From Pseudomonadota bacterium (lineage in GTDB: Bacteria > Desulfobacterota > Desulfarculia > Desulfarculales > Desulfarculaceae): a stretch of 64,000 bases of DNA. Both the position numbers and the translations under genes were made by a program. The notes beneath the pieces are model-generated. The model was not told the origin of the DNA and searched no databases. It was given only the letters and a program-made list of their open reading frames with translations. Shown here piece after piece: positions 1 through 8,032 of this stretch (the first letter of the stretch is position 1; every line of letters starts with the position of its first letter). The stretch spans positions 1 through 64,000 of the forward strand of contig JAHJPG010000048.1 of NCBI GenBank assembly GCA_018819925.1. Reading direction: 5' to 3'.

Positions 1-353
1 CGGTTGGTGGCCACGGCGGTGCGCCAGCGGCTCCGCAGACGAACGATGGTTTCCCGCGCGCCGGGGTAGAGCCGCAGCAGCTTTATGAACGGCGCGGAAT
101 CCATGGTGCGCCAATGGGCCAAGGCCCGCTCAAAATCCTCTCCCCGGCCAAGCAGGGCCTCCAGGGAGCCGTGCATGGCCTCGCGGTGGATGATCTCGGC
201 GTAGCGCTCGGCAACCGGCTCGCGGCCCAGGTGCTCCAGGATGTGGTTGTAAAAGGCAATGTTGGCCGGCAGGGAGTCGAAGATGACCCCGTCCAGGTCG
301 AACACCACCACTTGCAGGTCCGGCGGAGGGCTGGGGTGCTTGTGTGTAGTCAT
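1..353 (-). CDS. HAD-superfamily hydrolase, partial (C-terminus outside window)
   Basis: Reading the minus strand from an ATG at 353 gives a continuous frame to the window edge, about 117 residues. An N-terminal DLDGVIFDS block is HAD motif I with both catalytic aspartates, as in phosphoglycolate phosphatase or beta-phosphoglucomutase-like enzymes. The following helical cap region (residues about 20-95) fits that subclass, and VATN near the edge resembles motif II. It lies downstream of the qrc operon in the same direction but is separated by a hairpin. The ORF track missed it because no stop lies inside the window. Substrate unknown. Confidence 0.85.
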   Translation of the reverse strand, partial: MTTHKHPSPPPDLQVVVFDLDGVIFDSLPANIAFYNHILEHLGREPVAERYAEIIHREAMHGSLEALLGRGEDFERALAHWRTMDSAPFIKLLRLYPGARETIVRLRSRWRTAVATN

Positions 354-367
354 GGCTCGCAATGCAA

Positions 368-392
368 GGCGGGGCCCGCCAGGGGCCCCGCC
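368..392 (-). terminator. Hairpin downstream of the qrc operon
   Basis: A perfect 10-bp GC inverted repeat (ggcggggccc / gggccccgcc) with a 5-nt loop lies between the small membrane ORF and the HAD gene. On the minus strand it is followed only by TTGCATT, not a real T-run, so it may be a weak or Rho-assisted terminator or an RNA-stabilising hairpin. Confidence 0.45.
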
Positions 393-434
393 GTTGGTTC
401 GATTAGATGCTCCAGGCGCCCATGCGCCCCGGGT

Positions 435-596
435 CTAGTGCTCCGGCTCGTGGATGTGGCCGGCCCACAGGTCCAGCATGGTCTTGAGAATGGTCAGGGT
501 CAGGGTGCCGCCAATAACCGAGAGCACCCCGTAGAACAGGCCGAAAAATACGATGTGGCCGATGTCCCATACCCATTCATAAGCAAAGGGGAACAT
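435..596 (-). CDS. 53-aa single-helix membrane protein following qrcD
   Basis: This small ORF is absent from the supplied track. It starts at ATG 596 with a good Shine-Dalgarno (GGAGG, 6 nt upstream) and begins 11 nt after the qrcD stop, so it is very probably cotranscribed and translated with the qrc genes. The product has a short acidic/aromatic N-terminus (MFPFAYEW), one hydrophobic segment at about residues 14-37, and a His/Glu-rich tail (HIHEPEH). I do not recognise a family. The position suggests a small accessory or assembly subunit of the menaquinone reductase complex; this is inference. Confidence 0.7.
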   Translation of the reverse strand: MFPFAYEWVWDIGHIVFFGLFYGVLSVIGGTLTLTILKTMLDLWAGHIHEPEH

Positions 597-607
597 ATCC
601 AGCCTCC

Positions 608-1870
608 TTAGTCGTTAAGTTCCGGCTCTTGCGGGAAGATGGGGAGATAACGATAAGCCAGCATGAACACCAGCAGCCCGAAGCCCAGCACCAGGCTGGC
701 GATGCCCCACTCCTGCCAGGAGGGCAGGTAGGCGTAGAACTTCTCAAAGGGCAGCACCGGCAGGGCCAGGGACTGGATGGTGAACACGAAGCGATTCAGG
801 GTTATCCCGATGCAGGCCAGAAGCATGGCCACGAACATCCAGCCGTAGCTGGCCCGCACCTTTTCCTGCACCAGCATAAGGGCCGGCAGCCAGCCGCAGA
901 GGCCCAACTCCACCCACAGCAGCCAATAGCCGTAGGGCGCCTGGTACATCTGGTCCATGGTCAGACCGGCGGCGGGGAGCTTGATATAGGCCCACCACAT
1001 GGTGTCGGCCGACTTGAAGACCATGTAGACCACCAACAGCCATCCGCTGATCTTGCCCATGAGCATCTTGACGTTGTGCTTGGTCAGCTTGCGGCCGGTG
1101 ATCTTCTCGGTGATCATCACCACCATGGTGGTGAAGCTGGGGCCCACCGCTATGGCGCTCATGATGAACAGGAAGAAGGTCCAGGGCCAAATGCCCAGGC
1201 CGCCACGATCGGCGAAGGGCCGTGCGTAGAGCACGCCGAACATACCGCCCAGGGAGCCCTGGTGGAAGAAGCTCAGGAAGGTGCCAGCCGCCGCGAACAC
1301 GATCATGATGGTGTGCAGGTTGTGGCTGAAGGTGCCGAACTCGGGCACCCGGCTGATACGCCGGTTGTCCAGCACCGAAGGCAGCAGCTCTATGGTGAGC
1401 ACGATGGCGTAGGTGGTGATGCAGAACATCACCTCGGTGAGCATGGAGTGCACGTTGGCGTGCCAGAAACCGAACCAACCCCGGATGGGCTGGCCGATGT
1501 CGATGCCCAGCATCAAAATGGCGCCCACATAGCAGATGAAGCCGATAAGCACCGCCGCGTTGACGATGGGCTTAAGCTCGGTTTTGCCTACGATGTAGTT
1601 TAGAAAGCTGGTGAAAAAGGCGCCCGCCCCAAGGCCGATAACCGCCAGGTCCACCACGATCCACACGCCAAAGGCGAAGTAGTCGTTCATATTGGTCTGG
1701 TTGAGGCCCAAGGCCAGGCAAAGCACCGCTCCAACGGTGAAGTAGGCCAGCAGGGTCAGGGGCACTCCCAACCAGAACAGGAAGAATTCGGGCCGGCAGC
1801 GCTTGGTCCCTTTGGGCCACCAGCTCGAATCGTCCGCGTACTTGGGTAGATCGTCAAACCATCTTCTCAT
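608..1870 (-). CDS. qrcD: Menaquinone reductase, integral membrane subunit QrcD (NrfD/PsrC family)
   Basis: A 420-aa polytopic protein with about ten hydrophobic segments, of the NrfD/PsrC type that carries the quinone site in Qrc and Alternative Complex III. In sulfate reducers Qrc takes electrons from periplasmic type I cytochrome c3 and reduces menaquinone, which then feeds the sulfate reduction pathway. The soluble N-terminus (MRRWFDDLPKY) precedes the first helix at about residue 30. It is fourth in a tight qrcA-B-C-D series, 12 nt after qrcC, and is followed by a small membrane ORF. The assignment rests on the subunit set and order as much as on this sequence. Confidence 0.9.
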   Translation of the reverse strand: MRRWFDDLPKYADDSSWWPKGTKRCRPEFFLFWLGVPLTLLAYFTVGAVLCLALGLNQTNMNDYFAFGVWIVVDLAVIGLGAGAFFTSFLNYIVGKTELKPIVNAAVLIGFICYVGAILMLGIDIGQPIRGWFGFWHANVHSMLTEVMFCITTYAIVLTIELLPSVLDNRRISRVPEFGTFSHNLHTIMIVFAAAGTFLSFFHQGSLGGMFGVLYARPFADRGGLGIWPWTFFLFIMSAIAVGPSFTTMVVMITEKITGRKLTKHNVKMLMGKISGWLLVVYMVFKSADTMWWAYIKLPAAGLTMDQMYQAPYGYWLLWVELGLCGWLPALMLVQEKVRASYGWMFVAMLLACIGITLNRFVFTIQSLALPVLPFEKFYAYLPSWQEWGIASLVLGFGLLVFMLAYRYLPIFPQEPELND

Positions 1871-1882
1871 TGTCGACCTCGC

Positions 1883-2728
1883 CTATTGCTGGTGACCGCC
1901 CTGGGCGGCGGCCTGGGCAAATTTATTGTGGCGGGTTACATAATTGTCGGCCATTTTGCGCACCCACTCCCGCTTGGACATGTAATACACCTTGGGATTG
2001 GTTTGCAGCTTCTCCAGCAGGCGGAAGGTGTGCTCGCTGGAGATGAGCTTGTGCACCTTGTGCTTGGGGTTCTGCAACTGGCCGAAAGTGATGGCCCCCG
2101 AGGGGCAGGCCTCGGTGCAGGCGGTCTGGTAATCCATCTCGCCGACTTCGCTACCGTCAACCAAGGCCTTGTTGCGGGCGCTTTGGTAACGCTGGTAGCA
2201 GAAGGTGCACTTTTCCACCACGCCGCGCATGCGCGGAGAGACAAATGGGCTCAGGGCCCGGGGGGTTCCCTTGGGCCAGGGCACGTCGTACCAGTTGAAG
2301 TAACGAGCGTGGTAAGGACAGGCCGCGACGCAGTACCGGCAGCCGATGCACCGGGTGGGAATCTGGCTGACGATGCCGGTCTTTTCGTCGTAGTCGGTGG
2401 CCGTGGCCGGGCACACGCTCACGCAGGGGGGATGGGCAGCCTCATCCATGGGGGCTTCCTGGAAGAAAGCCTGTCCCGGGGTGCCCGACTTGCCGCCCTG
2501 GCAGTGCATGCAGGGACGGGGGATGAAGGCCACCTCGGTGTCGGGGAAGGCCTTGCCGTTGTCGATTTGATAAACCCGCAGCCAGGTGATGGAGCGGATT
2601 TTATCAGTCTCGTTGTGCAAGACCCCGATATTGTTTTCGCTCATGCAGGCCACCGAACAAGCCCCGCAGCCGGTGCACTTGTCCAGGTCTATGACCATGC
2701 CGAATCTCATTACATCTTTTCGCCACAT
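1883..2728 (-). CDS. qrcC: Menaquinone reductase, iron-sulfur subunit QrcC
   Basis: A 281-aa ferredoxin-like protein. Cys groups visible include CTGCGACSVAC near the N-terminus, CMHC around residue 94, CVSVCP, CIGCRYCVAACP, CTFCYQR and CTEACP, enough for several [4Fe-4S] clusters as in DmsB/PsrB-type subunits. It would relay electrons between QrcA/QrcB and QrcD. There is no signal peptide, so export would depend on the Tat signal of the partner QrcB. The start at 2728 follows the track; the next ATG (2710, MRFGMVID) matches the usual N-terminus of the family better, and neither has a strong ribosome site. Confidence 0.9.
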   Translation of the reverse strand: MWRKDVMRFGMVIDLDKCTGCGACSVACMSENNIGVLHNETDKIRSITWLRVYQIDNGKAFPDTEVAFIPRPCMHCQGGKSGTPGQAFFQEAPMDEAAHPPCVSVCPATATDYDEKTGIVSQIPTRCIGCRYCVAACPYHARYFNWYDVPWPKGTPRALSPFVSPRMRGVVEKCTFCYQRYQSARNKALVDGSEVGEMDYQTACTEACPSGAITFGQLQNPKHKVHKLISSEHTFRLLEKLQTNPKVYYMSKREWVRKMADNYVTRHNKFAQAAAQGGHQQ

Positions 2729-2739
2729 AGCTACTAACC

Positions 2740-5058
2740 CTACGCCTTCTCGACGCTAACCGCGGTCAGCTCCCAGATGGGCAGTCCACTCATTGGATCG
2801 GTGGTCACTTTGGCCGCGCGGTTGAAGTTCATGCCCTTGCCGGCCACCTGGAAGCCGAAGGCGCTGTGACCCAAGCCAACCGGCGCGTAAACCACCCCGG
2901 GGGCGGCGCCGGCAAATAGGTGAAGCTTGGCGGTCAGGCTCCCTGCCACGGAGTCGACGCGGATCAGATCGCCCTCGGACAGATGGAATTCGTGGGCGGT
3001 CTGGGGGTTCATCTCCACCACCAGTTTGTCCATGTCGGCCAACATGGTGTCGGGCAGCACCTTGACCATGTAGGGGGTAATGGCTTCGCCGCCCCAGGTG
3101 GTCCTCAGGGAAGACACCGCCTGCAAGAGCAGCGGCATGCCCGTGCCCAGGTCGTCGGCCGCGGCCGGGGGCTCCCAGTGGGGGAGGAAGGCCGCTTCCA
3201 CCCCGGCGCCGACCCCCATCTGAGCCACCAGCCTTTCCAGGCCCTGGGGATTGCCGGCCCGGCCGGAGAGCAGCTTGAACAGGCCCATGCTGAAGTACTC
3301 GAACCTGCGGGTGGGGGTCTGGAACTTTACCGGGCCGTAGGCCGGCTTGGGCTGCACCCAGAAGCTCTGTTCGGCCAACTGCTCGAAATCGCCCATGGCC
3401 TCGGTGCGGACCGCCAGGGCCTCCTGCATGTTCTTGTAAGGCAGGGCCGTGGCCACCTTGCCGCCCAGACGCGAAGCCACCGCCAGGAGCACGTCTCCGG
3501 CGTCCTTGGCCTGGGGCACCGCCTTTATCAAGGGCCGGTGCAAACCGTAGCAAGCCACCGGGCTGCCGTAGGGCGAAGTGCTGTCGCCCCAGCCCTCCAG
3601 CCAGTGGGTGGAGGGCAGCACCAGATCGGCCACCGAGGCCGACTCGTCCATGTAGGGGGTCACCGCCACCACGAAGGGGGTTTTGCGGGCCAACTCCTCC
3701 ATCACCCCGGCCTGGGGGCCGTTGTAGACGAAGTTGCCACCCACCATCAGCAGAGTCTTGATGCCGTAGGGCTTGCCCGCCAGGGCCGCCTTGGCCAAGG
3801 CGTCGGGGTTGTTGGAGTCCAGGCCCTGGTTGGGGTCCACCAGCGGCTGGACGTTGCCCTCGAACCTGGTGGCGCCCAGTGACTTGAGCGGCAGGGGCTG
3901 CTGCACCAAGACACCGCCGGGCTTGCCCAGGTTTCCCTTCAGGGCGTTGAGGACCAAAACCGCCATGAAATCGTACATGCGGCCCGGGTCGCCGGAGTTG
4001 CCGGGCCCGCAGACCGCCACCGCCCGTTTGGCCTTGGCAAAGCCCAGGGTCAGCTTGAGAAGCTTCTCCAGGGGCACCCCGGCCATCTGAGCCACCCGCT
4101 CGCGCCGGTAGTTCTTGAGCACAAAGGACTTGAAGCCCTTGAAGTCGCCCTCGTCCCCGAAGCCGAAGGAGGCCCGCACCGCCGCTTGGTCGTACAGCCC
4201 TTCCTGAATCATGATGGAGCACATGGCCAGGGCCAGGGCTCCCTCTGTGCCTGGGCGGCAGGCCAGCCACATGTCGGCCTGGCTGGCGGTGACGCTGGCC
4301 CGGGACTCGATCTGGGCCAGGAAACCCGGATTCTTGGGGAAGCCCCGCCAGGAGGCGAAGGCCTTGCGGGTGGCCACCGGCGAACCGAAGTTCTCCAGCA
4401 GCGGGGTCCCGAAGGAGACCACGTAATCGGCGTTGGCCAGGTCAAAGCCCAGGTCGGTCTGGCCCATCATGGCCAGGCCGGCCAGGGCCAGGGTCTCGCT
4501 GGCGTTGGGGGTGAAGGCCACGTTGGGCGAACCCAGGGCGGCCATCAAACCAAGCAGCAACTGGCCGGTGGTGCTCTCGGGATCGTGGCCCAGGGCCATG
4601 ATCGTTTCGGGCTTGCCTTGTTTGGCGATCTCGGCCAGGTTGCCGGCCAGGATGTCCAGGGCCTCGGGCCAGCTAAGGCGGCTGTAGCGCCCGGTGCCGC
4701 GGTCGCGCAGAAGGGGGGCGGTAACCCGGGTGTCATTATTATAGAGAAGTTGCAGGGCCGAGGCGTCCTGGGGAACCACGCCGCCTTGGCTCAAGGGGTG
4801 CTCGGGGTTGCCCTCCACCCGGATGGCCCGGGTGCCGTCCACCCTGCCCTGCACCAAACGGACCTTGGCGCCGGTTCCGGTCTGGGGGTTGACCACGTTG
4901 GCGAAAGCCACCGCACCGTCCTCGGGAACCGGGACCCAGGACCAGTTCTGGGTCCAGATGGCGGTGTCGTCCATGAGCTTGTACACGAGCGGGCTTGCGT
5001 GCACGCCCAATACTCCGCCCACGGCCAGCTTGATAAATGCTCGTCTATCCCATTGCAT
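2740..5058 (-). CDS. qrcB: Menaquinone reductase, molybdopterin-oxidoreductase-like subunit QrcB
   Basis: A 772-aa member of the DMSO-reductase (molybdopterin) superfamily with an N-terminal twin-arginine signal (DRRAFIK followed by a hydrophobic stretch). The region where catalytic family members carry a Cys-rich [4Fe-4S] motif has no such cysteines. This agrees with the published description of QrcB as related to molybdopterin enzymes but lacking molybdenum. It is probably a structural and electron-relay subunit on the periplasmic face. The start has a clear AAGGAG site. Downstream qrcC starts 11 nt after the stop, and qrcA precedes it by 30 nt. Confidence 0.92.
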   Translation of the reverse strand: MQWDRRAFIKLAVGGVLGVHASPLVYKLMDDTAIWTQNWSWVPVPEDGAVAFANVVNPQTGTGAKVRLVQGRVDGTRAIRVEGNPEHPLSQGGVVPQDASALQLLYNNDTRVTAPLLRDRGTGRYSRLSWPEALDILAGNLAEIAKQGKPETIMALGHDPESTTGQLLLGLMAALGSPNVAFTPNASETLALAGLAMMGQTDLGFDLANADYVVSFGTPLLENFGSPVATRKAFASWRGFPKNPGFLAQIESRASVTASQADMWLACRPGTEGALALAMCSIMIQEGLYDQAAVRASFGFGDEGDFKGFKSFVLKNYRRERVAQMAGVPLEKLLKLTLGFAKAKRAVAVCGPGNSGDPGRMYDFMAVLVLNALKGNLGKPGGVLVQQPLPLKSLGATRFEGNVQPLVDPNQGLDSNNPDALAKAALAGKPYGIKTLLMVGGNFVYNGPQAGVMEELARKTPFVVAVTPYMDESASVADLVLPSTHWLEGWGDSTSPYGSPVACYGLHRPLIKAVPQAKDAGDVLLAVASRLGGKVATALPYKNMQEALAVRTEAMGDFEQLAEQSFWVQPKPAYGPVKFQTPTRRFEYFSMGLFKLLSGRAGNPQGLERLVAQMGVGAGVEAAFLPHWEPPAAADDLGTGMPLLLQAVSSLRTTWGGEAITPYMVKVLPDTMLADMDKLVVEMNPQTAHEFHLSEGDLIRVDSVAGSLTAKLHLFAGAAPGVVYAPVGLGHSAFGFQVAGKGMNFNRAAKVTTDPMSGLPIWELTAVSVEKA

Positions 5059-5088
5059 AAGGGTGTCTCCTTAGCATCCAGCCGACGC

Positions 5089-5703
5089 CTATTTGTGGCA
5101 GACGAAGCAGGCGCGGTTAACGCCGTTTTCATCGTGGCACTTGGCGCAGTCATCCATTTTCATGCGGTGGGGCGGTCCGCTAAGGCCCAGGGGGCCGGTT
5201 CCCCAGATGTCGCGGCTGTAGCCCGTGAGGCGGTTGTACTCATAGGGCCGTAGCTTGGTGGTTTGGCCGTGGTCGCCGTGGCATTTGTTGCATTCCAACC
5301 CGGCGCTGGCCGTATGAGCCGCGTGGGAGAAGAACACGCAGTCGGGTTGGCGGGAGTAAACCTGCCAAGGTATGGGCTTGTCCTTCTTCACGTACTCCAA
5401 GAAGGCCGCCTCGTTGGCCCCGTCGCCCATGGGCGAGTCCGCCTCGTGACACTCCTTGCAGGACTTGATGTCCGGAATGCCGGAAAAGGAGCCGTCTTCG
5501 CGCAGGCTGTGACAGGACTTGCAGCTGTCGCTCACCTGCTCCAAGTGCAGCTTGTGATTGAACTGCAACGGCTGCGCCTTCTCCGCGTAGAGAATGGTGG
5601 GGGTGGCCCAAAATCCAAAGGCCGAACCGATCACCAATCCCACGAAGAGAAGGATCCAGTCCGCACGCGACCGTTGTTTCTTTCCTTGCTGGTGCGATGA
5701 CAT
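5089..5703 (-). CDS. qrcA: Menaquinone reductase, multihaem cytochrome c subunit QrcA
   Basis: A 204-aa protein with an N-terminal membrane anchor or uncleaved signal (about residues 15-38) and five CXXCH haem-binding motifs (CKSCH, CKECH, CNKCH, CAKCH, CFVCH). Class III/c7-type features are present: FNHKLH and FSHAAH provide distal histidines. It should receive electrons from periplasmic cytochrome c3. The Desulfovibrio protein is described as hexahaem, and I see only five canonical sites here. The start has AAGGA 4 nt upstream. First gene of the qrc operon; the 212-bp upstream gap should hold the promoter, but I could not identify a convincing one. Confidence 0.92.
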   Translation of the reverse strand: MSSHQQGKKQRSRADWILLFVGLVIGSAFGFWATPTILYAEKAQPLQFNHKLHLEQVSDSCKSCHSLREDGSFSGIPDIKSCKECHEADSPMGDGANEAAFLEYVKKDKPIPWQVYSRQPDCVFFSHAAHTASAGLECNKCHGDHGQTTKLRPYEYNRLTGYSRDIWGTGPLGLSGPPHRMKMDDCAKCHDENGVNRACFVCHK

Positions 5704-5915
5704 ATGATCCTTGCCTCTCGCTACGCTCTATTGCCTCAAACAAAACTTCCGGCCCGGCCGCCGGCCATAAATGCCCGGCGGTGGCCAATACTTATATGGT
5801 TAGGGACAACCACCCTCGAATCGCCCGGATGGATTTGCCCTTTCCGGCACAAGGCCGGGCTAAAAAACAAGTCCGCCTGGGACTGGAGCAAAATAGCAGC
5901 AAAACGCGGGGCCTG

Positions 5916-6383
5916 TCAACAAACATCCCGGCCAAATCCGAGGCCGATTTCTTCCCCTTGGGCCAGGCGGGCAGCCTTGAGGATCACCCGCTTTGTGTCG
6001 GGCGTTAGGTCAAAGCCCTCCAGGCTGTGCAAGGACGACCAGCTGGCCGCGTCCGCGTCATCGGCGGCCACCGGGTCCAGGGGCTGGGCATAACACAAAA
6101 AATCAATGAGCACGTAGTGATACTCCACCCGGCCCTGGGGGTCGCGCAGGATGCGCTCTATCACCTCCACCATGGGCCCCACCCGCACCTGCAAGCCGGT
6201 TTCCTCGGCCACCTCCCGGGCGCAGGCCTGGGCCAAACTCTCCCCCGCCTCCACCGCCCCGCCGGGTATGGACCAAATTCCCTTGGAAGGCTCTGCCCCC
6301 CGTTTGATCAACAGCACCCGGTCCCCGGCCAACACCACCCCGCCCACCCCCACCACGGGGAACTCCGGGTAATGACGTCCCAT
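5916..6383 (-). CDS. Nudix hydrolase
   Basis: A 155-aa protein with a complete Nudix box starting GGAVEAGESL and ending REVAEETGL, which binds Mg2+ and cleaves nucleoside-diphosphate derivatives. The motif begins at about residue 41, near-typical for ADP-ribose/NADH-type or MutT-like members; the substrate cannot be read. It starts 5 nt after the stop of the UDP-glucuronate decarboxylase gene, so the two are probably cotranscribed, which may hint at a nucleotide-sugar or NAD-derived substrate (inference). Confidence 0.88.
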   Translation of the reverse strand: MGRHYPEFPVVGVGGVVLAGDRVLLIKRGAEPSKGIWSIPGGAVEAGESLAQACAREVAEETGLQVRVGPMVEVIERILRDPQGRVEYHYVLIDFLCYAQPLDPVAADDADAASWSSLHSLEGFDLTPDTKRVILKAARLAQGEEIGLGFGRDVC

Positions 6384-6388
6384 TTCAG

Positions 6389-7327
6389 TTAATCCCGGAA
6401 TAAAACCGAGCGGAAATAGTCCAAGGTGGGCGCCAGTCCCTGCTCCAGTTCCACTGCGGGGTTCCAGGCCAGCTTTTCCCGGGCCAAGGAGATGTCGGGC
6501 CGGCGCTGGGTGGGATCGTCGGGAGGCAACGGCTTGAATTCCAAGGGGCTCTGGGAGCCGCTAAATTTCATCACCTTTTCGGCCAACTCCAGCATGGTGA
6601 ACTCCGATGGATTGCCCAGGTTGACTGGCCCGATGAAGTCCTCGGACTCCATCATGGCGATGAGCCCGGCCACCAAGTCGTCCACGTAGCAGAAAGAACG
6701 AGTCTGGGTGCCGTCGCCGTAGATGGTTATGGGCTCTCCCCTGAGGGCCTGCACCGCGAAGTTGCTCACCACCCGGCCGTCGTTGACCGCCATGCGGGGG
6801 CCGTAGGTGTTGAAGATGCGCACTATGCGCACATCCACTTCGTTGCTCCGGTGGTAGTCCATCATCAGGGTTTCGGCCAGGCGCTTGCCCTCGTCGTAGC
6901 AGGAGCGCAGGCCTATGGGATTGACGTTGCCCCAGTAGTCCTCGGTCTGGGGGTGCACCTCGGGGTCGCCGTAGACCTCGCTGGTGGAGGCCTGGAGGAT
7001 GCGCGCGCCCACCCGCTTGGCCAGGCCCAGCATGTTCAGGGTGCCCAATACGTTGGTTTTCACCGTCTTCACCGGGTTGTACTGATAGTGCACCGGGGAG
7101 GCGGGGCAGGCCAGATTGTATATCTGGTCCACCTCCAGCAGGATTGGCTCCACCACGTCGTGACGCACCACCTCGAAACGGGGGTTGCCCAGATGCCGGG
7201 CCACGTTGCTTTTGCTGCCGGTGAAAAAGTTGTCCAGGCAAAGCACCTCTTGACCCCGCTCCAAGAGTGCGTCCACCAAATGCGAACCTATGAAGCCGGC
7301 CCCGCCGGTGACCAGTATACGTTGCAA
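6389..7327 (-). CDS. uxs: UDP-glucuronate decarboxylase (UDP-xylose synthase), extended SDR
   Basis: An NAD-binding GGAGFIGSH motif at the N-terminus is followed by [12 protein letters not shown] and the Uxs-type segment containing [11 protein letters not shown], with the catalytic YxxxK as YDEGK. This pattern is specific to the UXS/ArnA-decarboxylase branch, converting UDP-glucuronate to UDP-xylose. I chose a TTG start at 7327 because it is preceded by a strong GGAGGAG ribosome site at 5-nt spacing; the track start at 7354 lies upstream of that site. The Nudix gene follows after 5 nt. It is outside the glycan island but could supply UDP-xylose for surface polymers. Confidence 0.85.
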   Translation of the reverse strand: MQRILVTGGAGFIGSHLVDALLERGQEVLCLDNFFTGSKSNVARHLGNPRFEVVRHDVVEPILLEVDQIYNLACPASPVHYQYNPVKTVKTNVLGTLNMLGLAKRVGARILQASTSEVYGDPEVHPQTEDYWGNVNPIGLRSCYDEGKRLAETLMMDYHRSNEVDVRIVRIFNTYGPRMAVNDGRVVSNFAVQALRGEPITIYGDGTQTRSFCYVDDLVAGLIAMMESEDFIGPVNLGNPSEFTMLELAEKVMKFSGSQSPLEFKPLPPDDPTQRRPDISLAREKLAWNPAVELEQGLAPTLDYFRSVLFRD

Positions 7328-7426
7328 CTGCGCTCCTCCTGCGCCCCGCCGCATGGGAGGCGCGATAACTACCCGATGCTGGCCGCATTATCCTTGAGGC
7401 CGGGTGGCAGGTCAAGGCCGCCGACC

Positions 7427-7455
7427 TTGCCCGTTCCCCAGACTCATGCTAAATA
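7427..7455 (+). promoter_or_regulatory. Candidate sigma-70 promoter for the Cys-rich/cupin pair
   Basis: TTGCCC, a 17-bp spacer and TAAATA lie about 36 bp upstream of the ATG at 7491. The match is moderate and rests only on pattern reading. Confidence 0.35.
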
Positions 7456-7490
7456 TTTAGCTTACACACTTTAAACAGATGAGGTAAGTG

Positions 7491-7694
7491 ATGGCCGGCG
7501 ACACCTGCCGTAATCACCCGGATCGCCCATCGGCCGCCCTGTGTCAAAAATACGGCTACGGCTATTGCCTGGAATGTCTGGAAAACGATCCCCATTGCTC
7601 AGACCCGGATATTTATTGTAAATTTCGGGAGCAATGCGTGGTGCATTTCCACTACAAGGAACAAAAACGGCTGGTAGCCAGGGGGAAGGCATGA
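7491..7694 (+). CDS. Small Cys-rich (B-box/zinc-binding-like) protein
   Basis: A 67-aa protein. The ATG at 7491 follows GAGGTAA; the track counts a GTG one codon earlier. It has an N-terminal C-x2-N-H-P-x5-A-x2-L-C pattern then CLEC, C and C further on, which resembles the short B-box-type zinc module found at the start of many bacterial membrane proteins. It could bind one or two metal ions. Its stop codon overlaps the start of the cupin gene (ATGA), so the two are translationally coupled. No specific function is evident. Confidence 0.7.
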   Translation: MAGDTCRNHPDRPSAALCQKYGYGYCLECLENDPHCSDPDIYCKFREQCVVHFHYKEQKRLVARGKA

Positions 7695-8032
7695 GCAAGC
7701 AAACGTCGTTTTCCGAATTCATCACGGACCTGCCCCAGGCGGCCCTGCCCATGGCCGGAATCACCGGCTATCTGTTGTCCGCTCCCCAGGGCCAAGTGGT
7801 CTTTTTCGAGCTGCCGGCCGGTACCTCGGTGCCTTTGCACAACCACGGAGCCCAGTGGGGAATCGTGGTTTCGGGTGAGCTGGAGCTTACCATCGGCGAC
7901 AAGACCGAAGTCTACCGCGCCGGTGAATCCTACAGCATCCCCGCCGGGGTGGACCACGCGGCCAATGTGCTGGCGCCCACTCAGGTCATCGACGTATTCG
8001 CCGATCCCAACCGCTACGCGGTCAAGGGCTAG
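7691..8032 (+). CDS. Single-domain cupin protein
   Basis: A 113-aa protein starting at ATG 7691 inside the preceding stop (ATGA). The cupin core is visible: G-T-S-V-P-L-H-N-H-G (metal-binding histidines of motif 1), GELELTIG, and a second motif around GVDHAAN. Such small cupins bind a divalent metal and may be sensors, isomerases or dioxygenases; the exact role is unknown. The track ORF from 7634 includes out-of-gene sequence. It converges on the lectin gene, and the two stop codons overlap within CTAG. Confidence 0.85.
   Translation: MSKQTSFSEFITDLPQAALPMAGITGYLLSAPQGQVVFFELPAGTSVPLHNHGAQWGIVVSGELELTIGDKTEVYRAGESYSIPAGVDHAANVLAPTQVIDVFADPNRYAVKG

Noticed and set aside
629-1603. Long plus-strand ORFs antisense to qrcD, qrcC and qrcB (324, 283, 320 aa)
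   Set aside because: Shadows of GC-rich genes: His/Gly/Gln-rich composition, no domains and no ribosome sites, while the opposite strand encodes clear Qrc subunits.
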